Assembly: GCA_027919835.1 (NCBI GenBank) | Contig: JANVFP010000044.1 | Coordinates: forward strand, 186,001 to 250,000 | Length of the DNA: 64,000 nt | Origin: Lentinula raphanica | Taxonomy: Eukaryota; Basidiomycota; Agaricomycetes; Agaricales; Omphalotaceae | Reading direction: 5' to 3' | Shown: piece after piece, positions 12,983 through 23,688 of the stretch | Position numbering within the stretch: the stretch's first letter is position 1 | How the letters are laid out: each line of letters opens with the position of its first letter | Made by a program: the position numbers and the translations under genes | The notes under the pieces: generated by a model | Told to the model about the DNA's origin: nothing | Seen by the model: only the letters and a program-made list of their open reading frames with translations | Databases searched by the model: none

Positions 12983-14580
12983 TAGAGATGCTCATGAGTG
13001 GCAAGTGTTGTCAAATACTCACAAGTTTATTCGTACTTGTGACTCACAAGTCGAGTGTTTAAATTATACAAGTGTACTTGTAGCACAAGTGTATACTCCA
13101 GTTACAATCTTCAAATCATGTTGACAAGTACTTGTGCAGTTTATTCACAACTGTACTTGTGAGTATTTTTACTATTGGCTTTGCACATGACTTTCTTTAG
13201 TGGTTGTGTATGAGTACGGGCAATGCCTGCGAAACAAGCGTCTGTTTGGTTTTATTTGGTCTCCCCGCTAAATTCAAAACTTCGTTGGCACACTCAAGTC
13301 AACTCGTCTCAACCTCCATTGACATACATCGCAACCTCGCACGGCCTTCAGGACAATTCATTAATGCTTGAATAACTGAATAATTGTAATCTAAATATGC
13401 ATTACTATGAATTAATGAAGAAAACTATAATATCAATTCCTTTGGTATCCAATCTCATCGGCATCATCAAGATCATCTTCATCTAACGGCTCCTTGTCAT
13501 CAGCATCCTCTGGTTCAGACAAGTATGCACTATCAGAGCCTCTCTCCATATTCCAAACCTTGACCATACTCACAAGAAGCTCGAGTTTTGCTTCTTTCCC
13601 ACCAAGTTTAGAAGTAGGCCCAATCAACTCAGCCTTATCTATTCCGGATCGGCGTTGACGGTTGCGATGCCAGTCGAGCTGAAGATCCAGCTCTGTGACC
13701 TTGACCTCCTTTGCTTTTGAGCCTGGTGGAATCTGCCGAAGAGCAACAAGGACTTCCTCCAACCACGGAACATTTGTAAGTGGCACACAAGCTCGTAACC
13801 GTGCATCCTTGGCTGCTTCTTTCTGCTTCTTTTTAGCCTTCTTCTCCCGCTGTACACTTACCCTTTTTCTTGACGCTTCTACAACCATCTTCCTCTGCTT
13901 TCTCTGTCTCCCCTTTGCTTCTTCCTCGCGCTGCTGCTTTCGGAGAAATTTCCAGCTCTGGTCGTCGTTCATCTTCTCTACAATGTAAGTCTGTGTGTTG
14001 TTTCGCTTCAGCTGTTGCTTAGCATTCGTGTAGTCCAGTGTTGCATTTGGAGCATGGATCTTCTCCCGCCGAAGGCCTGCCATCATACTCTCATTCGAGT
14101 CATTTGTAGGCAGTGCGTAGATCTTGTTCGAGTCAATTCCTTGAGGAACCTGACGTTTTAACACATCGGTAGAAAAGTGTTCCCATGTCTTGAGTGCCCC
14201 TTTGAACAGGTACACCAGTACACCTTCAAGATCAGGAAGATTTGGAGCCAAAGAAAGGACAGCATAGATGGCTTCTGGACGTTCCCATCCTTTACCATCA
14301 AGAGAACCAGTCTTGTATGAGGCATCAGGACCACATAGTAACTTCGGCTGAGTTATAACTTTGCGTAAGTGGTCGAGAAGGGATTCATGGATGGGCTTGA
14401 GCTCAAGATGACTCATTCCGGCTCGTCTTGCAACACGAAGATAGGGATAGGTGATTGATTGACCATACAAGGTATGAGCAGCGATTTCGGTAAGTGTAGG
14501 GATGTTCTGGAGTGCACGATAGATATTCAACTCGATGTTGGTGAAATTGGTAGATTGTTTTTCGTCCCGAATGAATTCAA

Positions 14581-14663
14581 GGTTAGAATAGATAGAACAC
14601 AAGTACAGCAGCTCCTACTTGTGTCAATTATCTGGGGTTGTAAAGACGAGGGCCGATAACCCC
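14581..14663 (-). repeat. Ngaro split repeat A, outer copy (A1)
   Basis: About 80 bp matching 14925-15004, with one difference seen in the shared core (CAATTATC against CAATCATC). It forms the 3' end of the element on the minus strand and abuts the interrupted transposase codons. Confidence 0.8.
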
Positions 14664-14713
14664 CGTCTCTACAATCATAAGTAAATTGAATTGCTTAAGG
14701 GAGGGTCGGTGGG

Positions 14714-14880
14714 CGAAAATTTTAGGTGTTAAGAAGAACAAACTCGAGCTACGCTGCTCGATGTTCTGAACGATGATGGGCGCAAGAAGTAAGGTGACTC
14801 AAATTTCACAGCCACCTTCACTTCTTCGAAAACCCATCTTCTTCTCACGTGATCGTTTCGAAGACTCTTACACTTTCGAG
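14714..14880 (-). repeat. Ngaro split repeat B, internal copy (B1)
   Basis: 167 bp matching 20621-20787 with only a few substitutions. It lies between the two A copies, as expected for split direct repeats. Confidence 0.85.
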
Positions 14881-14924
14881 TCAGCTACGGCAAGCTTTCC
14901 AATTACTTATGACCGGTGATGGGT

Positions 14925-15004
14925 TAGAATAGATAGAACACAAGTACAGCAGCTCCTACTTGTGTCAATCATCTGGGGTTGTAAAGACGAGGGCCGATAA
15001 CCCT
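14925..15004 (-). repeat. Ngaro split repeat A, inner copy (A2)
   Basis: Matches A1 and lies between the recombinase gene and B1. It ends in CCGATAACCC, where the match to A1 stops. Confidence 0.8.
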
Positions 15005-15148
15005 AAACGAAGTAAGCAAAGGCGCGTCGGCGTGACGTCGACAACCCCCAGGTGCCCAATCACCAAGCCAAGATTACGCACAAACTAAAATCATTAAGTG
15101 AAAGACAGTATAGCAATGTACACATGAAATCGATCCTCTGCGCCGCAT

Positions 15149-16159
15149 TTAAGAAGATGAATAAGTAACCCGTCGTTGCACAGAGTCGAAGTACGAATTC
15201 TGCGAAGTGTAGCGATGAAGATGCAAGGAACCCAAAGATTCCAAATGCCTCCAATAGGTGAGGAAAGCAGATGACTTCCATTGGCCGAAGACCTTCACCA
15301 CATCAGGATTGATCCCAGATAGCAAATAATGTGTTGTCCCTCCAATCCGAAAACAGTGGCCAGACATGCGAGGGAAACCGTGTTCCTTCCAAATGTCGTT
15401 GCATCGGCGCAAAAGGACTTTGACCGTCAATACACGACGTACACAGTTGGAGTCGAGGTAGGAAAAAAGAGGATCATCGTTGCATACATTATTGATCGCA
15501 AGATGATCTCCCAGAGCGCGGACAGGGTCAGTCCGACCGTTCTGCACAGGAATAAGAACCTCGTCGCCACGTTGTTGTGAAGTCTTTGTGGATGGAAGAA
15601 ACAGACACTGGGAACCAGAGGAATTCACGGGACCAAGATGTTGAGCGAGTGGCATAGAGGCAGGGTCATAGCGAAGAACATCACTGTTGGAGGGCAATAT
15701 CTCCCCTGAACGAAGCTGACCATACATCATTGTCTTTGCAGCGGCAGCGATGCACACATCCAGACCAGACCCAGGAGATAGGTTGTCGTGGAGCACACGA
15801 AGGTGTTTCGGAAGTACTGGATGTCGTTTCTCACGAAAGGAAGAAGGAGGCGTCGCGCAATCAACACCAGCCAAAACACGCTTCAATCTTTCTCCACCCA
15901 TCCAGCGATGACCCTCCAGAACAGTCCAGGACTTCAGGGAGGAGAGTTTTGCTTTAGCTGTACCTCCTGAAACCACACCAGCCAAAGACGCCGCATAATT
16001 GCACAAAACGTTTTCGGATGCTGGCAAAATATCCAAAACGGTAAGGCGTTCCGCGTGGGCCCAGTCGAGAAATTTCACGACATCGTTAAACCGTTGTTGT
16101 CGTGTCTTCGCTGTTACAGCATGCTCAGCCAATTGTCTAGCGTGATCTCCCAGACGCAC
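15149..16159 (-). CDS. Ngaro tyrosine recombinase
   Basis: The 336-codon frame carries the tyrosine recombinase tetrad: Arg150 in GQLRSGEIL, His268 and Arg271 in SGHCFRIGG, Trp294 in FGQWKSSAF (the His/Trp position), and the nucleophile Tyr302 in FLTYWRH. The N-terminal ~110 residues resemble the core-binding helical domain. The enzyme would integrate circular cDNA by strand exchange, in place of a DDE integrase. The frame is open throughout. It begins at a GTG in this frame, so the true start or splice junction upstream is uncertain. Confidence 0.85.
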   Translation of the reverse strand: MRLGDHARQLAEHAVTAKTRQQRFNDVVKFLDWAHAERLTVLDILPASENVLCNYAASLAGVVSGGTAKAKLSSLKSWTVLEGHRWMGGERLKRVLAGVDCATPPSSFREKRHPVLPKHLRVLHDNLSPGSGLDVCIAAAAKTMMYGQLRSGEILPSNSDVLRYDPASMPLAQHLGPVNSSGSQCLFLPSTKTSQQRGDEVLIPVQNGRTDPVRALGDHLAINNVCNDDPLFSYLDSNCVRRVLTVKVLLRRCNDIWKEHGFPRMSGHCFRIGGTTHYLLSGINPDVVKVFGQWKSSAFLTYWRHLESLGSLHLHRYTSQNSYFDSVQRRVTYSSS

Positions 16160-16561
16160 AGTAGCAGAGTAGAAAGAAGAAGATGTACGTGAATTTCGTC
16201 ATGAATCCATCGACACCACGCCCATGTGATGAAACGCAAAGGACAGCACATGACGTCCACACACCAATCTGACAGCGAGGATGTTCAATGGATAACATTC
16301 GATACGCGAGAGGTTCTGGAAACATGAGTTATAGGTAGCACAAGCTGCAGGAGGCGCGAATCAAATAACAGAGAGAAGGATGCGGGAGACGAAATGCACA
16401 AGGATGCGGGAGACGAAATGCACAGGAGTACAAGAGAGAGGGGATGCGCAGCGAACATATGAAAATACAGGTAGTTAGACACATAAAGAAACAGAAAGCG
16501 TCAGCGATACACAGCGAAATTCTAATAGAAGTTACAATATCGGACACAGCATAATACAGGG

Positions 16562-18295
16562 TCAATCAGCCAAGCGCGAGTCATGATAAGAAAGAGATGC
16601 AGAAACATATGTACGCAAGTACGATGGCACCAAAGGTGGGTAGGCATGCAGGGACTTTCTGGAAGGAAAGACACCGCGAGAAGGAGCGTCTGCCACATTG
16701 TCCTTGGAAGGAACCCATATTGGCTCAACCCAAACGTTATTCGCGTGCATAAGATCAACGATGTGCTTGAGTACCTCATTCTGCTGAGGACCGCGGGAGA
16801 CACCCTTGTCGAGAGCTCCAACTACGCCTTTGTTGTCAGACCAGATGCGATAACGAGCATCGCGCCGACCCGACGCCAGGAGGGTACGCAAAGCCAACTC
16901 CACCACCACCATCTCGGCCCAACCAATGTGCCGCTCAGGATCATCATCCCAGCCAGTTTTCAGCTCCCATGCCAACCATCGACCGTTAAGGACCAGGCCG
17001 ATGCCCCAAGATGTCGAAGCGTCGACGTAAATGATGTCCGAGGAGAACTCCATAGGAGGGGCGATATGCAACCCAACGAACTCCTGGCGCAGGAGATCTT
17101 GCCACCACAGGAGATCCGCGCGGAGACCGGCAGCAATCCGATGCTGGACAAAGGAGGATTGGCCCGACTTGAATGATGCTCGAAAACGATACAGCTGAGC
17201 CATTCGCGAACGACCTTGGGGGACAACCAAGCACACATGGTTAAGGGTACCGATGAGACTCTCTGCATGGGCCAAGTCTTGAGACGAAGCAGACACTCAC
17301 TCGTCGAGCTTCACAAGGTACTTCTCCTTCTTGGAGACGGGCAACTCCACCGTGCGTTCCGTAAGCTTCCACAGGAAGCCCAGGTAGAGGAAGAGAAAGG
17401 CAAACAGGAAAAACTTCGACAGTGCCCATGGCCAACCAAGCAGTCGGGCGAGAGACCACACGAGCTCCTCGTCGTATGAGTAGATGTAAGAACCGTCAGC
17501 TCGCTGTCCAATGGGGAACCGAAAGAAGGCGAAGTCGTCCACCCATTTGAGCAACGCCTGAACCCCTTGTGCTTGAGAATCCAAGCCATGGCATCCGCGA
17601 CGTGACCCCAGATCCCAGGCGCGGAACGAACCCTGAAATTCAGCATGAAGTCCAAGTGCACCCGTCCTTCAAAGGAAAGAGCGACGAACCGACGCACAGA
17701 GGGGTGTAAAGGGATGTTACGAAATGCGGCGTCGACGTCGAACATGGCCACCTGCGTACCAGGTGGAGCTGAGGCCACCAGGAGGTAGCACTCGTAGAAG
17801 GTCCCCCAATCACAGGGGAAATCGTCGGCATTGATGAGAGAGTTAATGGACACCTTGGAGGGGTCAATGGGAACCAGAGGTTCATTGGGCAGCGCAGGAG
17901 GAGGACGAGGCAGAGAAAGCGAGGATTTTGGATAGGAATGATCGATGATAATGCGAAATTTGTCAACGCGTTGCTGCACCACAGCCATGGGAGCAGTACG
18001 GTACGGCCCCAGCAACCGCTCAGCGTCAGCAGGAGTCATACCAGGAGAAATGCGCCCCAGTGCAATCTCCTCCGCGAACTTCTTCCGGATAACCTCAGCG
18101 TCGCGGTCGGACCGGAAGTGGTTGGGAGGGGAGTATGTGCAAGGAACATCATAGCCATCAGCACCAATAAAGAAACCTTCACGGAGACCTTTCGGAATCT
18201 CCCGAAACTCGTCTCCTCCAGGAGCTTCTCCCACGCGTCAGGTATGAGACGCGTGGTAAATGGAAGGTGGTCAAGGGTGGTGGTGCTGGGATCCA
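16562..18295 (-). pseudogene. Ngaro pol: reverse transcriptase and RNase H, with frameshifts and an in-frame stop
   Basis: Reverse transcriptase is read from about 18295. The segment to about 18205 is in one frame, and 18200-17585 is in another (GLREGFFIG, AMFDVDAAFRNIPL, FNFRVRSAPGIWG-like palm motifs). The catalytic motif KWVDDFAFF near 17525-17548 lies in a third frame, after a shift at a G run near 17570. A TGA at about 17299-17297 separates RT from RNase H. RNase H is then open to 16562, with YVDAS, an Asp-Asn pair in IWSDNKGVVGAL, and VPSKDNVADAPSR. The breaks show this is a relic. Confidence 0.8.
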
Positions 18296-18543
18296 TGCGC
18301 GGTGGAGCCACAGATGCCACAGAAATGGCAGTACTTGCAATGGATGCGCTGACATCCGACCCGGCGGTTGAAAGCATTGCAGATGACGGTTCCCTCCTTA
18401 TCAACCCAGTTGTGGTTGTCGGCAGAACGCTTGAGCAGATCCGTGGGCTTGAGGAAGTGACCATGGGTAGTGTGGGAGGACTCAGCACAGAGAAAGCAAC
18501 CGTCGTCCACCGCAGAGGGGGCAGCAGAGTGAAAACCAGTGGA
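18271..18543 (-). pseudogene. Zinc-knuckle end of the Ngaro gag, beyond an in-frame TGA
   Basis: This 90-codon stretch is in the same frame as the gag-like exon 3. It contains DDGCFLCAESSHTTHGH and a C-x-C-x-H cluster ending CGSTAHGSQHH. In the absence of readthrough it would not be translated with Gag. Confidence 0.65.
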
Positions 18544-20540
18544 TCAAGGCTTCGACGAGCGAGGTCCAGTGATTAGGGAATGCGAGGAGCCAGACCAAGA
18601 ACCCTGTGCATAGGACGATACAGAAGGGGTGGTCACAGACGGTGGGCACAAGGCCCGTTCCCACAAGATGCGATAGCGGCTCTCATCGAGCACGAACGGA
18701 GAACCCTCCTGCCCAGGGTGTAAGTACCACTCGTACAGAACATCCTGAGTGTACTCCCGCCAAGTTGGGAACTGATCACGAAAGTTCCGCTGGGCAATCA
18801 CCATCGCAAAGGTCTGCCTGATGGACTCAGCCATGCGCAACGCCTGTCCCGAACCCGGAGCACTCTCCTTGGCGGGGATGAGGTACGCCTCCACAGCAAG
18901 AGGCATTGCTTTTGCAATCTCAGTGAAGTCCTCCGAGGAAATTCTGCCCAAGTCAAATGAACAAAGATTCCGCGCAGACTTGTGTTCATTCCCATCCAAG
19001 CGCCATTTTGCCCACAAAGCCAGAGCCGGATTGAACCACCCCATAGCAATATGACTGCTCCATCCGTTACGCAATGCTGCGGCCACTTCTGGTAGAACAT
19101 CGACAGAACCAGAGATGGGGATGGTGCGCTGCTGATACTTGGGGTCAGGCAGTACAACGCCCCGGCGATGAGACCGGGAGCGACGCCGACTATGTGAACG
19201 GGAGTAGGAGCGTCCCCGATGTCGAGAGCGGCCCCTGTGGCGCGAATGCGAACGAGTACGGTGCTTGTGAGGAGAAGCTGACCGTGAACGACGGCGGGAG
19301 TTGTGGCTGCGACGGTCAGAATGGGAGTGGCGACTGCGGGAGCGGGAATGGCGACTGCAAGACCGACGGTATCGGTAAGCACGCGACGAAGAACGACGGG
19401 GGGACCGAGAGGGGCCACGAGGTTCAGGCAGGGACTTCAGTGGAGCTACACCCGACGAGGGAGCTGGGGGACCGTCAGCCCGAGCATGGGTCCTACGATG
19501 CCCGTGGCGAGAGGGTGATCTGCGTTCATGACGGGGCGAGGGCGAGCGTGACCTGCGTTCGTGGCGTGAGGTACGGTCGTGACGAGACTGGGAGCGGGAA
19601 GGAGAACGATTCCGCTCCCTGCGACTGCAATGGGATGAGACCGACCGGGAGTGCACCCGCCGACGATTGGAGGGAGGTGCGTCACCTGGAGAACGAGAAT
19701 GGGAGCGATTCCGCACAGAGCTCCCAGCATGTGGTCTACGATCCCGGGACCGTCCACGAGCAGACGACTCTCGATGAGAAGTAAGTCGGCGAGGAGGAGA
19801 TGGACCCCGGGCAGGCGGCTCGGCAGGGGACTGACCGTGAGCAGACGGCTCAGACGGATGAGGATCAGCTATAGTCAGACAGACTCAGCGAACGGCACTG
19901 CATATATGCACAAGCACTTACCTGTGTCGCCACCACCAGCTGGGGAGCTGGAAGTTGCGTCCACAGGGGAGCGAGGAGACTGCACATCATCACCTGTTCC
20001 AGACGGGAACATGAGTGAGCGATGTATAAGGAACCTGGGGCAGACGGCCCACAGGAGGAGAAAGGCAGACGGCCCAGCAGCGTGAGACTTACCTGGTGAA
20101 CGAACAGGCGGTTCATCCTTGTCCAAATTTGCGCGTAGGACCACGTATAGAGGGTTTTTTGCGGTCTGGGACACAGCAGAAGTACCCACTGAATCCTTGT
20201 TGGTATTGGAGGAAACCTTAGGAGGAACCGGGGAATCCTTGTCCACACCATCTGTCGACAACCCAATTGTGTCGTCCAGAGAAGGGGTGCCGGAAGGGTC
20301 TGGAGATGGCGCTGATGAACCCGAAGGCGAAGCCGAGGAGGGAGGCTGACTGGCGTTATCCGTGTCGGACTCCTCCTCTGCCACGCGTTCAAGGCGTTGG
20401 TTGTCTGCCGACGACAAGGTAGGTGTCGAATTCGCAGAGGCGCTGCGAAGTGCGTCCAGCGTGGTCGCCTTACTTCTCCCAAAGGTTGCGGAGGAAGAAC
20501 TGGATGGAGGTGTTGAATGACTGCGAGGACCTCTTGGCAT
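18544..20540 (-). CDS. Ngaro gag-like protein, RS-rich, three exons
   Basis: Exons are 20540-20093, 19993-19922 and 19868-18544, with GT-AG introns of 99 and 53 bp that keep one frame (614 codons before a TGA). Exon 1 encodes a Ser/Pro-rich acidic region. Exon 3 starts with about 200 residues of dense Arg-Ser dipeptides like splicing-factor RS domains, then a folded region (PEVAAALRNGWSSHIAMGW and on). The same frame continues past the TGA at 18546-18544 to 18271 and there encodes a Cys/His cluster (CNAFNRRVGC...CKYCHFCGICG) like a gag zinc knuckle. The TGA therefore probably truncates a longer Gag. Confidence 0.75.
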
Positions 20541-20620
20541 GACGTGTAACGATGACTACAGAACGGCGATACGCGAGAAACTGGATATCGAGGTAAGCGT
20601 GAGGCAAATAAAGAGAAGAA

Positions 20621-20787
20621 CGAAAATTTTAGGTGTTAAGAAGAACAAACTCGAGCTACGCTGCTCGATGTTCTGAACGATGATGGGCGCAAGAAGTAAG
20701 GTGACTCAAATTTCACAGCCACCTTCACTTCTTCGAAAACCCATCTTCTTCTCATGTGATTGTTTCGAAGACTCTTACACATTCAAG
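20621..20787 (-). repeat. Ngaro split repeat B, 5' terminal copy (B2)
   Basis: Matches B1 from CGAAAATTTTAGGTG to CTTACAC. It marks the 5' end of the element on the minus strand, directly before the gag-like gene, and runs into the transposase codons at about 20782. Confidence 0.85.
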
Positions 20788-22627
20788 CAATTCCCAATAG
20801 ACTGGTAAGTGGACCACGATTTCCGCCGCTGCATCACAGTAAGACTGATAGCGTGTATTCGAGGTATCCGGGAAGTGAGCGAAGAATCCGATATGTTCTC
20901 GGGCTTCGAAGTAGAGGCTATGCCACTCCTGCTGGCCTCGTTTGGAATCTTTATGCTTCAAGAGTAAACCCATCAGCTCGCAAAGCTTAATACCACCGCA
21001 TGCGCTGATCTTCTGAACTCGAGCCCGTTCAGTGTCATTACCAAGCCTCGATGCAGCTTCATTATCCTTGTTTGGTAGATATATTGGTGGGGTCTTTCCC
21101 TTTTCATCCCAGTACGTTGCTGCCTTTGCCATTGCCCCTAGAATTCACTCGAAAATTAAACTGACTGAACTTGTAATCTAGGTTTTTGCTCACCTTTATG
21201 CGCATTCAGGTCCTTGTGCATTGCGCATCCACACCATATGCAGAAATCTACTTCGGCTTTCTGTTCTGGTGTCAACTTTTCGAAATCTTGCTGACCAAAG
21301 TGTCGGATCACATCTGCTGTAAGTTCGACATTTCGACGTGTTCTCTCATTGTCAGAAAGTGCATCCCAAGCCACTATTCCTCCGGCTGCTTCAACTGCTT
21401 GTGTGCTGAGGTCAATGGTGATTTGCAAGACTTCATCAGGTGCAACCATTTTCAGTGCTCTCTCGCCCCGCACTTCGCGCTCCATCGACTTTTTCAGGGT
21501 TTCAAATAAACTGAAAAGCTTTTTTTGGTCGGCAGCATGATCGGTGAGCATTCCAACAACCTTCACGTAGAACTCCCGCTTATCGAGTGGTTCTTTTTCA
21601 CCCAACGGACTTCCCATGTATGCCTCATGCATCTCATCAATCAGTTCCACCCATCCCTCTAGCTGTTCCTCACTCGTGTGATTTGGTGCAAGGCAAAGAC
21701 CAAGAAACAAGGTCTGACGTTCATTTGTCTCAGGATCAACAAAGTGAACGTGGCGGGATTCGTAGTTCAAGCCTTTGTGAGATGTCCCATCACCGCTCAA
21801 AATAGCTCCTGAAGTTACTCTAATCAGATCATTCTTGATTTCAAGATAGAGAGAAGGCGAGTAAGTACCTGCTGAGTGATGTACCACATCAACAGCTTGT
21901 ATCTTTGATGCAACCGCTGCTTGCTGAACAACTCGACGTGCTGTTCGACCACTGATATTATCGGTTATAGTGATTCCAAGAGTCTTCGCAACACTCCGGA
22001 TGATGGTATCAACCTTGGCAGGAGAGGCGCCTTCTTCAACCAAATCCATGATACATAAAGACATTTCGGGTGTCACTATGTTCCTCTTCTTCATCGTCTG
22101 GTGAGTGAATTCGTTTATTGCTTTTAGTGCTGCATTCTTGATGCGTTCCGGAATGCGTAAAACACGCTTCTGCAAACTGGCATTTGACTTTGCCAGACGT
22201 TCAGCTCGTGCTTGAACTTTATTGGTTTCCTTCTTCTGCTGCTCAAGCTCTCTATTCAACATCCACAACTCCCTTTTAGCATCCTCAAGATCATGTCGCA
22301 ACTCCTTCGCAAAATCTGAGGTACTTTCTTCGAACCCATCAAGCTGCTTCTCCAGATCTCGAGCATATGCAATCCACTCATCCCGTGTTTGAATAGCGCG
22401 CTTTTCACGTTTACGTGTGTTACGGAGAGCCTTATAGAAGCTGTCGGCGCGTAGTTTCTCGGAAAGGACACGGTCATTCGTGGTATTGAATGGACGGGAA
22501 GAGATTGAGTGGGGAGCATGAGTTGAGATGGATTTTGAATGCGAGAAGTTCAAGGCACGCGTTTTCTTGGTTTTTCCCTTGTAACGATAACTTGTCCGAC
22601 CTTGTGACTTTGCGCACATTGAACAGC

Positions 22628-22690
22628 GCGTCAGAAACAGCGAGGACGCGTCAGAAACGGCGAGGACGCGTCAGAAACGGCGAAATCGCG
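22628..22690. promoter_or_regulatory. Three 20-bp direct repeats just upstream of the transposase start
   Basis: The unit GCGTCAGAAACGGCGAGGAC is present about three times (first copy with one change) in the ~65 bp before the ATG at 22619 on the minus strand. Position and spacing suggest transposase or promoter binding sites. This is inference only. Confidence 0.5.
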
Positions 22691-23167
22691 TTGGTAATGG
22701 TGAAAATAGTGCTCGTGGATGCGTCGGCAATTGGGCGCTTATATTGTCGGCTACATACGTTCAAAATATTGGGTATTTGACAATTTACATCTTACAGAAA
22801 CAACGATTGACCTTGGAACAAGCTGTAAGACATGAAGAAATGCAGATTACAGGGATTCTTGGTAACAGAATTTTTATTTATGATGTTCTACATGTTCATT
22901 TATCATGATCTATCTCAAAAATGAGAGGTTTTCATTGTATATCAACCAAAAATAAAACTTCTAAAACCAAGAATTCCTATAAAACTCCAAAAGATTCAAA
23001 TGTCTCTGCAATACTTGAGGCTTTCACTGACAATTGAGTGCACAAAGCAAAGATAAGTGCGCAAGCATTAACCGAGAAGTGCTGAGAGGGAGACCAAACA
23101 GAGCCAAATACCGGGCCTTTCTGCAGGCGTTGCCCGTACTCATTGTGTATATATCAGCAATTCAGAA

Positions 23168-23232
23168 TTAGCACAGCCATGGCCAGAGCTGAAATTTCAA
23201 CTGTGGCTGTGCTAACAGTTGAAATTTCAGCT
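23168..23232. repeat. Two interlocked perfect inverted repeats
   Basis: TTAGCACAGCCA (23168-23179) pairs with TGGCTGTGCTAA (23204-23215). AGCTGAAATTTCAACTGT (23187-23204) pairs with ACAGTTGAAATTTCAGCT (23215-23232). The arms alternate 1-2-1'-2', so both hairpins can form only one at a time or as a pseudoknot. They lie in the right arm of the hAT-like element. Confidence 0.85.
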
Positions 23233-23688
23233 GCAGCTATGTCCTTGAAGCAGATGACATCATTGCTAGAGAAAAAAACGTAATGACAACATCTGCAATA
23301 ATGTTAGTATGTAGAATGCTACATGATCAACTCTGCAACAAGGTCAAGTCCTTCCTTTAAATGCTTTCAAAGTTCAATTCCCCTTGTTGGCAAGTCTGTA
23401 TAACAGTAAATTTGTTAGTTTCTTCTACTTTGAGATATAAAATCAAACAATGAATGAATATTTATTCAAATACTCACAAGTGTTTCCTTAGTATATCCGA
23501 GTAGATACCCAAGTCATGATTTGAATAAATCACATTGATTATTCATGACACTTGCACTCAAGTGTGTGTCACTTACAAACACTCCAGTATAGACTTGAGT
23601 CACAGTTGCTGATTTTCAGTGATGAATATTCATATCATGAGTAGCAAGTACACTTGAGTGTGCACTCGTGAACACCTCTAATACTCAG

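Larger units (their letters stand above)
14582..20781 (-). mobile_element. Ngaro-like tyrosine-recombinase retrotransposon, decayed
   Basis: On the minus strand the order is terminal repeat B2, gag-like gene, RT, RNase H, tyrosine recombinase, then A2, B1, A1. That B - genes - A B A layout is the split-direct-repeat structure of Ngaro/PAT elements. Repeat A is 14581-14663 and about 14925-15004; repeat B is 14714-14880 and 20621-20787. There is no integrase and no DIRS-type methylase domain between RNase H and recombinase. Target bases CTTGAAT occur at both junctions (20787-20781 and 14581-14575). Ends are accurate to a few bases. Several frames are broken, so the copy is inactive. Confidence 0.85.
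13433..22619 (-). pseudogene. Transposase-like gene of the TIR transposon, split by a retrotransposon
   Basis: The 5' part is exon 22619-21194 and exon 21137-about 20782 (56-bp intron). The 3' part is about 14581-13433. At the break both sides carry CTT-GAA in the same phase, so the frame runs straight across once the insertion is disregarded (about 975 residues). Residues 60-155 are a long charged coiled coil. A possible RNase-H-like core follows: SGDGTSHK (Asp277), MLTDHAADQKK (Asp360) and a CIWCGCAMHKDLN cysteine/histidine motif near 460-472. A 60-bp in-frame stretch (near residues 251-270) has GT-AG ends and may be another intron. The C-terminal part has a lysine-rich coiled coil and an acidic tail. 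I recognise a transposase-like layout but cannot assign a superfamily; a KDZ or hAT relative is possible. The insertion makes it non-functional. Confidence 0.75.
13211..23142 (-). mobile_element. TIR DNA transposon, transposase family not assigned, inside the hAT-like element
   Basis: The left end TGAGTACGGGCAATGCCTGC (13211-13230) matches the inverted right end TGAGTACGGGCAACGCCTGC (23123-23142) at 19 of 20 bases. A second shared word, TTTGGTCTCCC, lies about 25-35 bp further in on both sides. A 7-bp direct repeat TTGTGTA flanks it (13204-13210 and 23143-23149). It encodes one large minus-strand gene split by a Ngaro retrotransposon; without that insertion it is about 3.7 kb. The hAT-like ends lie outside it, so this was the second insertion in the nest. 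Confidence 0.8.
12983..23680. mobile_element. Outer hAT-like non-autonomous element, split by a later insertion
   Basis: The left end TAGAGATGCTCATGAGTG (12983) matches the reverse complement of the right end, TAGAGGTGTTCACGAGTG, which finishes at 23680. Flanks are ATACTTAG (12975-12982) and ATACTCAG (23681-23688), a 7/8 match. The 8-bp duplication and the AGAGNTGNTCA-type terminus fit hAT superfamily ends. Subterminal DNA on both arms (about 13015-13165 and 23460-23670) is full of repeated ACAAGTGTACTTG-like words. Without the inner 9.9-kb insertion the element is about 0.77 kb and has no gene, so it is non-autonomous. Confidence 0.75.

Noticed and set aside
16137..16821. Cluster of short minus-strand frames between recombinase and RNase H
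   Set aside because: Overlapping low-complexity frames in the Ngaro spacer, none with a domain.
19074..19784. 237-codon plus-strand frame over the gag-like gene
   Set aside because: It is the antisense shadow of the Arg/Ser-rich exon; the spliced minus-strand gag model explains the sequence better.
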